A DNA stretch of 16,818 nucleotides from the NCBI GenBank assembly GCA_910584935.1, contig CAJUDU010000055.1:1-16818 (forward strand). Reading direction: 5' to 3'. This DNA comes from an uncultured Butyricicoccus sp. Lineage in GTDB: Bacteria; Bacillota; Clostridia; Oscillospirales; Butyricicoccaceae. The notes beneath the pieces are model-generated. The model did not search any database, was not told where the DNA came from, and saw only the letters and a program-made list of their open reading frames with translations. Shown here in pieces: positions 13,746 through 16,818 of the stretch. Each line of letters begins with the position of its first letter. Position 1 is the first letter of the stretch. A program made the position numbers and the translations under genes.

Positions 13746-13754
13746 GCATATCAT
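13745..13754 (+). promoter_or_regulatory. TGCATATCAT motif upstream of the zinc-protein gene
   Basis: It directly follows the terminator T-run and lies 30 bp before the next ATG. It would start a transcript covering the small genes from 13785 onward. Confidence 0.45.
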
Positions 13755-13784
13755 AAAGCAAACATCTTGAGGAGGATTGCACAT

Positions 13785-14018
13785 ATGTACAACTTGGAAA
13801 AGGATACCTACATCTGCGACACCTGCAGCTTTGAGGCGAAATGGGATGCCTCGAATGATGTTCATGGAGAACTGTGGGGCTGCGAAGAATGCGGCGATAC
13901 TTTTTGTTCCAAGTGCTTCATCGATCGGTTTGGGCAGGATGCGTATATGAAAATGGCGCAGGAAAGCGACAAGATCTACTGCCCTGTATGCTGGGGAAAA
14001 CACAAACAGGAATTTTAA
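13785..14018 (+). CDS. Eight-cysteine zinc-binding small protein
   Basis: A 77-residue protein with four CxxC pairs: CDTC, CEEC, CSKC and CPVC. The spacing is CxxC, 20 residues, CxxC, 3 residues, CxxC, about 23 residues, CxxC. The close middle pairs and the GDTFCSKC segment recall a RING/treble-clef zinc fold binding two zinc ions. No ubiquitin-like partner is present, so a nucleic-acid or protein-binding role is more likely than ligase activity. GAGGAGG lies eight bases before the ATG at 13785. I do not recognise a named family. Confidence 0.7.
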   Translation: MYNLEKDTYICDTCSFEAKWDASNDVHGELWGCEECGDTFCSKCFIDRFGQDAYMKMAQESDKIYCPVCWGKHKQEF

Positions 14019-14030
14019 GGAGGAATACAA

Positions 14031-14414
14031 ATGCTGAAAAAATATGACGAACTTCAAAAGGAACTTCTAAGCTATGGGCTTACCAATGGCAGCGCACTGG
14101 GCCGGCATATGGGAATTATGGATGATGCTGCAGATGCAATTGAGGATTTGCAAACACATATTTCCCGTGTTGCTGAATTTGATTTTATGCTTGCATATGT
14201 CCAGGAAAGCTGTTTTGATGAAGAAATCTGTCGGGACTGGCTGCGGATGCTGTGGACGGCATACTGTCTGCATCATGGGCTTGAGGTGGATACTTCTGAC
14301 TATGATAATGACTTGCTGGAGCTGTGGAATAAACTGACCGAAACAAGCGATGAAACTTCTGATTGGTCAGACTTCAGCAGTTTTGATCATTTCATGTGTA
14401 CTTATCTGGTGTAG
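14031..14414 (+). CDS. Acidic protein of unknown function
   Basis: A 127-residue soluble protein, strongly acidic in its second half (EVDTSDYDNDLLELW, TSDETSDWSD). The N-terminal half is predicted helical (KYDELQKELLSYG, MDDAADAIEDLQ). No motif I can name. AAGGAGG lies seven bases upstream and the gene starts 12 bases after its neighbour, so they are probably cotranscribed. Acidity can suggest a DNA-mimic or inhibitor role, but nothing here demonstrates that. Confidence 0.65.
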   Translation: MLKKYDELQKELLSYGLTNGSALGRHMGIMDDAADAIEDLQTHISRVAEFDFMLAYVQESCFDEEICRDWLRMLWTAYCLHHGLEVDTSDYDNDLLELWNKLTETSDETSDWSDFSSFDHFMCTYLV

Positions 14415-14443
14415 TGCAAGACAAAATATAGGAGGTTTTTAAT

Positions 14444-14635
14444 ATGATTCGTTGTTGCAAAGACTGTCAGGAAAGACATATTGGCTGCCATGGTAACTGT
14501 GAAAAGTATCAGGCAGAAAACCAGGCGCATCGTGCGGAAAAGGCGAGACTTGACAATATTAGATGGGAGCGCAACGCCGCAAACAATGTGCTAATCAATG
14601 GCGCAATCCGTCAGATAAGAAGAAGGCGAAATTGA
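14444..14635 (+). CDS. Small Cys-rich conserved protein (CCKDC...GCHGNC)
   Basis: A 63-residue protein with an N-terminal metal-site-like cluster CCKDCxxRHxGCHGNCEKY, then a basic helix ending IRQIRRRRN. This N-terminal pattern recurs in small hypothetical proteins of Bacillota prophages and mobile elements, from recall only. It could be a small zinc-dependent nucleic-acid binder. TAGGAGG lies seven bases upstream. Confidence 0.65.
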   Translation: MIRCCKDCQERHIGCHGNCEKYQAENQAHRAEKARLDNIRWERNAANNVLINGAIRQIRRRRN

Positions 14636-14688
14636 AAGCATAGGATGAATCGATTGCGAGGCTTTATCGACTAAAAGGAGATCACAAA

Positions 14689-15120
14689 ATGAATGACATC
14701 GTATATGCGCAGCGACTGTTTGAGATGTTGCCCATATGGTATGAAGATGAATACCAGTGGGATGGTAAATCTATAACGATATCCGATGTAAAAGAAGCAT
14801 TGCGTTGTGGAGTGGATGCCGAACGCACACCGTATGGCGATACTTATAAACATCCGCCCAAAATGCAAACAAAAGAATATCACATCAAAAGGGTTTTATG
14901 GTTTGTGCAGCATCCAGAGGAAATCAGAGATATCGAAATTGATAACTTGTGCCATGATAGATGTATCCTGCCATCATGTGTCGTTGTAGATGGTAATCAT
15001 CGTTTAATGGCTGCCAAAGTCTTAGGCATCAAACGCATCCCAATTATTTATTGCGGAAGGCTGGATATTCTGGACTATTTACTTGGGAATATTGATAGTA
15101 TGCCTGATGAAATCATATAG
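14689..15120 (+). CDS. ParB/sulfiredoxin-fold domain protein
   Basis: A 143-residue protein. The second half holds VVVDGNHRLMAAKVLGIKRIPII, with Asp101-Gly-Asn-His-Arg105. DGNHR followed by an AAKxLGxxxIP helix-strand is the signature of the ParB N-terminal/ParB-like nuclease fold. The first half (MLPIWYEDEYQW, YHIKRVLWFVQHPEEI) is not recognised, and there is no ParB helix-turn-helix or C-terminal domain, so a partition role is unlikely. Family relatives bind or hydrolyse CTP or ATP or act as nucleases. AAAAGGAG precedes the ATG. It ends the small-gene run and a hairpin follows. Confidence 0.65.
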   Translation: MNDIVYAQRLFEMLPIWYEDEYQWDGKSITISDVKEALRCGVDAERTPYGDTYKHPPKMQTKEYHIKRVLWFVQHPEEIRDIEIDNLCHDRCILPSCVVVDGNHRLMAAKVLGIKRIPIIYCGRLDILDYLLGNIDSMPDEII

Positions 15121-15152
15121 TCCGTCACCAAATTAAAATCGAAAGCAAATCT

Positions 15153-15185
15153 ATGGCGATTCCGGAACCTTATCCGGGTCGCCAT
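15153..15185 (+). terminator. Hairpin after the ParB-like gene
   Basis: ATGGCGA plus CCGG (15153-15165) pair with CCGG plus TCGCCAT (15174-15185) around AACCTTAT, with a small internal loop. Only three T residues follow, so termination is likely but not strong. A longer T-run occurs near 15209. Confidence 0.5.
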
Positions 15186-15491
15186 TTCCCTTGCTCCAGG
15201 ATATGCCTTTTTTAAGCCGTCATATGAATGAAACCGAGGGAAAGCAATACAAAACCATACGCTTTTCATCCTGTAAACTGCCTTTTAGCTGCCATTTTAC
15301 AAACTAAGCGCCCTTCCTTCTTCCCCTGCAACCCCTATATTCTTTCAAAAACCATGCAAAACATGATAAAAAGGTATGAAAAACGCATTCGGAAAGGCAG
15401 AAAAACCTGTATAAAACGGATACAAAATAGATTATGGAAATAGATGATGTTTTATTATAGTAAGTGTCAAGTAAGAATACTCGAAAGCCCC
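15186..15491. other. Gap without a recognisable gene
   Basis: Together with the flanking hairpin and promoter this leaves about 420 bases between the ParB-like stop and the antitoxin start. I see no ORF with a ribosome binding site and credible composition. The first half is pyrimidine-rich on the plus strand (CCCTTCCTTCTTCCCC near 15310), the second half A-rich. It may be a junction between separately acquired segments. Confidence 0.5.
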
Positions 15492-15499
15492 TTGACACT
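15463..15499 (+). promoter_or_regulatory. Inverted-repeat operator candidate of the antitoxin gene
   Basis: AGTGTCAAG (15463-15471) and CTTGACACT (15491-15499) are perfect 9-bp inverted repeats 19 bp apart. The right arm covers the -35 box. Ribbon-helix-helix antitoxins bind such palindromes to repress their own promoters, so this is the likely autoregulatory site. Confidence 0.6.
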
Positions 15500-15520
15500 G
15501 CACACTAAAAGTAATATACT
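15492..15520 (+). promoter_or_regulatory. Consensus sigma-A promoter of the antitoxin gene
   Basis: TTGACA (15492-15497), a 17-bp spacer, then TATACT (15515-15520), 22 bp before the ATG at 15543. This is the only classical -35/-10 pair found and differs from the TGCATANNAT class elsewhere in the window. Confidence 0.85.
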
Positions 15521-15542
15521 TGTCGTGCAAAGAGGAGAGCAT

Positions 15543-15800
15543 ATGGATGCAAATATCACATTCCGGATAGATTCTGATGTAAAAGCTGAAATGTCAGCAA
15601 TTTGCGCACAGCTTGGTATGACAACATCAACCGCTTTCAATATTTTCGCAAAAGCATTTGTGCGGGCAAAAGGGATGCCTTTTGTAGTCACAATACAAGA
15701 ACCCATGATATCTATTTCAAAAGAAGCCATGCTAAATGAAACTGACCAATTGTTAGAGGACAGCAGCGCAAATGAATCGCAGCTTCGGGGCGTGTCTTGA
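15543..15800 (+). CDS. RelB/DinJ family antitoxin, no adjacent toxin
   Basis: An 85-residue protein with the RelB/DinJ N-terminal ribbon-helix-helix domain (ANITFRIDSDVKAEMSAIC, then LGMTTSTAFNIFAKAFV), which dimerises and binds operator DNA. A short acidic tail of the type that wraps a YafQ/RelE toxin follows. No toxin gene lies downstream: the next ORF is an Rpn-type nuclease 64 bp away, and nothing RelE-like is seen nearby. It may be an orphan that acts on a toxin encoded elsewhere, or it has lost its partner. GAGGAG lies about six bases upstream of the ATG. Confidence 0.85.
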   Translation: MDANITFRIDSDVKAEMSAICAQLGMTTSTAFNIFAKAFVRAKGMPFVVTIQEPMISISKEAMLNETDQLLEDSSANESQLRGVS

Positions 15801-15864
15801 AAAATAACAAAATCTATGATACCATAAATATAGGTAATCAACCGCATGAAAGTGGGTGGTCGCG

Positions 15865-16680
15865 GTGACAATAACAGAGCAGATAGATCAGAAGCATCAA
15901 GAGGATTTACAGCGGCTCAGAGGCTTTTGCCTGATGGATGACGACTTCATGACAAAATGTTTTGAAGGTGATCCACAGTATATCCAATTTGTACTGCGGA
16001 TTATACTCAATAAGCCGGATCTGGTGGTTGTAGATGTCCGGACACAAGTATTCATGGAAAATCTATTGAACCGGTCTGTGCGATTGGATATCCTGGCAAC
16101 CGATAGTACAGGAAAGAAATTCAACATAGAAATCCAGCGTTCAGATAAAGGCGCTGGACGCAAACGGGCACGATTTAACAGCAGCATGATGGATGTAACC
16201 CTGCTGCAAAAGGGCAAGGATTGGAGTGCGCTGCCGGAAACCTGGGTAATTTTCATCACTGAAAATGATGTGATTGGCAAAGGACTGCCACTGTATCAGA
16301 TAGAACGCTGCATTTTGTCCACTGGCGAAAGTTTTAACGATGGTTCTCATATCCTGTATGTGAATGGAGCATATCGGGATGAAACACCGCTGGGCAAACT
16401 GATGCACGATTTTGCCTGTACGAACCCGGCGAATATGTATTATGATGTCCTGGCAGAACGGGTTCGATTTTTCAAAGAAAGCAAGGAGGGAGTTTCTATC
16501 ATGTGCAAAGTTATGGAAGATATGCGGAACGAGTCCTTGAAAGAGGGCATGAAAGAAGAAAAGAAACTGACTGTGCTTCGTATGTTTGGCGCTGGAAAAT
16601 ACAACTTAAATGATATTGCTGAAATCTCTGGACTATCTCTTGAGGAAGTCAAAAAACTTCAGGCAGAACAGCACACATAA
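15865..16680 (+). CDS. Rpn family recombination-promoting nuclease (PD-(D/E)XK)
   Basis: A 271-residue protein of the Rpn/PDDEXK_2 family, often labelled a putative transposase but experimentally DNA endonucleases that promote RecA-independent recombination in E. coli (RpnA). The catalytic pattern is VRLDILATD (Asp75) and NIEIQRSD (Glu89-x-Gln91), the D...ExQ variant typical of the family. Conserved LPETWVIFIT and HILYVNGAY segments follow. The C-terminus has a charged helix and a small helix-turn-helix-like end (NLNDIAEISGLSLEEVKKLQ). The GTG at 15865 is preferred because GGTGG lies five bases upstream; an in-frame GTG at 15856 adds three residues. Its own terminator follows. Confidence 0.88.
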   Translation: MTITEQIDQKHQEDLQRLRGFCLMDDDFMTKCFEGDPQYIQFVLRIILNKPDLVVVDVRTQVFMENLLNRSVRLDILATDSTGKKFNIEIQRSDKGAGRKRARFNSSMMDVTLLQKGKDWSALPETWVIFITENDVIGKGLPLYQIERCILSTGESFNDGSHILYVNGAYRDETPLGKLMHDFACTNPANMYYDVLAERVRFFKESKEGVSIMCKVMEDMRNESLKEGMKEEKKLTVLRMFGAGKYNLNDIAEISGLSLEEVKKLQAEQHT

Positions 16681-16691
16681 ACCACAGTCAT

Positions 16692-16735
16692 ATAAGACCG
16701 AGAATCTGACCATGGATTCCCGGTCTTATTTTTTA
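16692..16735 (+). terminator. Terminator after the Rpn nuclease gene
   Basis: ATAAGACCGAGAATC (16692-16706) pairs with GATTCCCGGTCTTAT (16715-16729) around TGACCATG with one mismatch, then a T-run. Confidence 0.88.
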
Positions 16736-16763
16736 CCCTGTATCCTGCTCAAAAATCCCTATG

Positions 16764-16818
16764 TTAGGGAACCGCTGATTAAAGCTCCTCTCAAATCACA
16801 TGCAATCGAAACATGATA
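16764..16818 (+). mobile_element. Putative insertion-sequence end at right edge
   Basis: TTAGGGAACCGCTGATTAAA (16764-16783) is the counterpart of the left-edge repeat and faces outward, 55 bp from the end of the window. Sequence beyond the 20-bp repeat differs from the left side, as expected for the two ends of one element type. A small palindrome CCCTA-TGT-TAGGG overlaps the junction. No transposase is inside the window. Confidence 0.5.

Larger units (their letters stand above)
13701..13774 (+). repeat. Intergenic repeat, copy 2: terminator plus TGCATATCAT motif
   Basis: The second copy of the block at 13017-13090. It begins inside the stop codon of the preceding gene and runs to the ribosome binding site of the next. 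Both copies flank the two-gene MazG-like unit, like bookends. Confidence 0.75.

Noticed and set aside
12762..14018. Two plus-strand reading frames ending in a shared MKRAAAFYHAA-type peptide
   Set aside because: The shared peptide is just the translation of the repeated terminator hairpin. The frames overlap the VWA, MazG-like and zinc-protein genes and lack their own start signals.
14689..15120. Plasmid partition protein ParB
   Set aside because: Only the N-terminal-type fold is present, with no helix-turn-helix, no ParA partner and no parS-like site seen.
15304..15498. Minus-strand ORF in the gap before the antitoxin gene
   Set aside because: No start signal, and it runs through the antitoxin operator and -35 box. 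Composition is that of random A/T-rich sequence.

Overview
The window reads as accessory DNA from a low-to-moderate GC Gram-positive bacterium, most likely a gut Clostridium-class Bacillota (Oscillospiraceae/Lachnospiraceae type). Evidence is strong AGGAGG ribosome binding sites, the RelB/DinJ and Rpn-nuclease protein types, and a RecD2-type helicase, TopB and TraX set typical of conjugative plasmids or integrative elements. No rRNA, tRNA, relaxase, mating-pair or replication-initiator gene is visible, so plasmid versus integrated element cannot be decided. Both edges carry a related 20-bp sequence facing outward, about 53-55 bp from each end. It looks like an insertion-sequence terminus, so the window is probably one contig or plasmid segment bounded by IS copies.

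Layout. (1) 1-1834, minus strand: a circularly permuted C5-cytosine DNA methyltransferase whose 3' end is cut by the left IS-like end, preceded by a TraX-family membrane protein. (2) 1835-3134: a 1.3-kb tract without a convincing long gene, holding diverged repeats, short ORFs in shifting frames and a strong minus-strand terminator. (3) 3135-5363, minus: RecD2-like helicase. (4) 5364-5557: divergent promoter region. (5) 5469-13009, plus: a leader peptide, TopB topoisomerase III, a DUF3150-like protein, a MoxR/CobS-like AAA+ ATPase, and a large protein joining an HExxH metallopeptidase-like N-terminus to a C-terminal VWA domain. (6) 13136-15120, plus: a run of small accessory genes (MazG-like, unknown, eight-cysteine zinc protein, unknown, Cys-rich, ParB-like). 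(7) 15121-16740: a 420-base gap, an autoregulated-looking orphan RelB/DinJ antitoxin, and an Rpn/PD-(D/E)XK nuclease.

Working together: TopB and the RecD2-like helicase would serve DNA processing of the element. The methyltransferase would modify element or host DNA, though it is probably inactivated here. The DUF3150/AAA+/VWA trio has the architecture of an ATP-driven remodelling machine (MoxR plus VWA partner, as in CobS/CobT, NorQ/NorD, RavA/ViaA), but its substrate is unknown. It is the best candidate for an undescribed system. A recurring TGCATANNAT motif sits upstream of most transcription units on both strands and may be an element-wide promoter or operator. Assignments come from reading motifs and context only; no database search was run.
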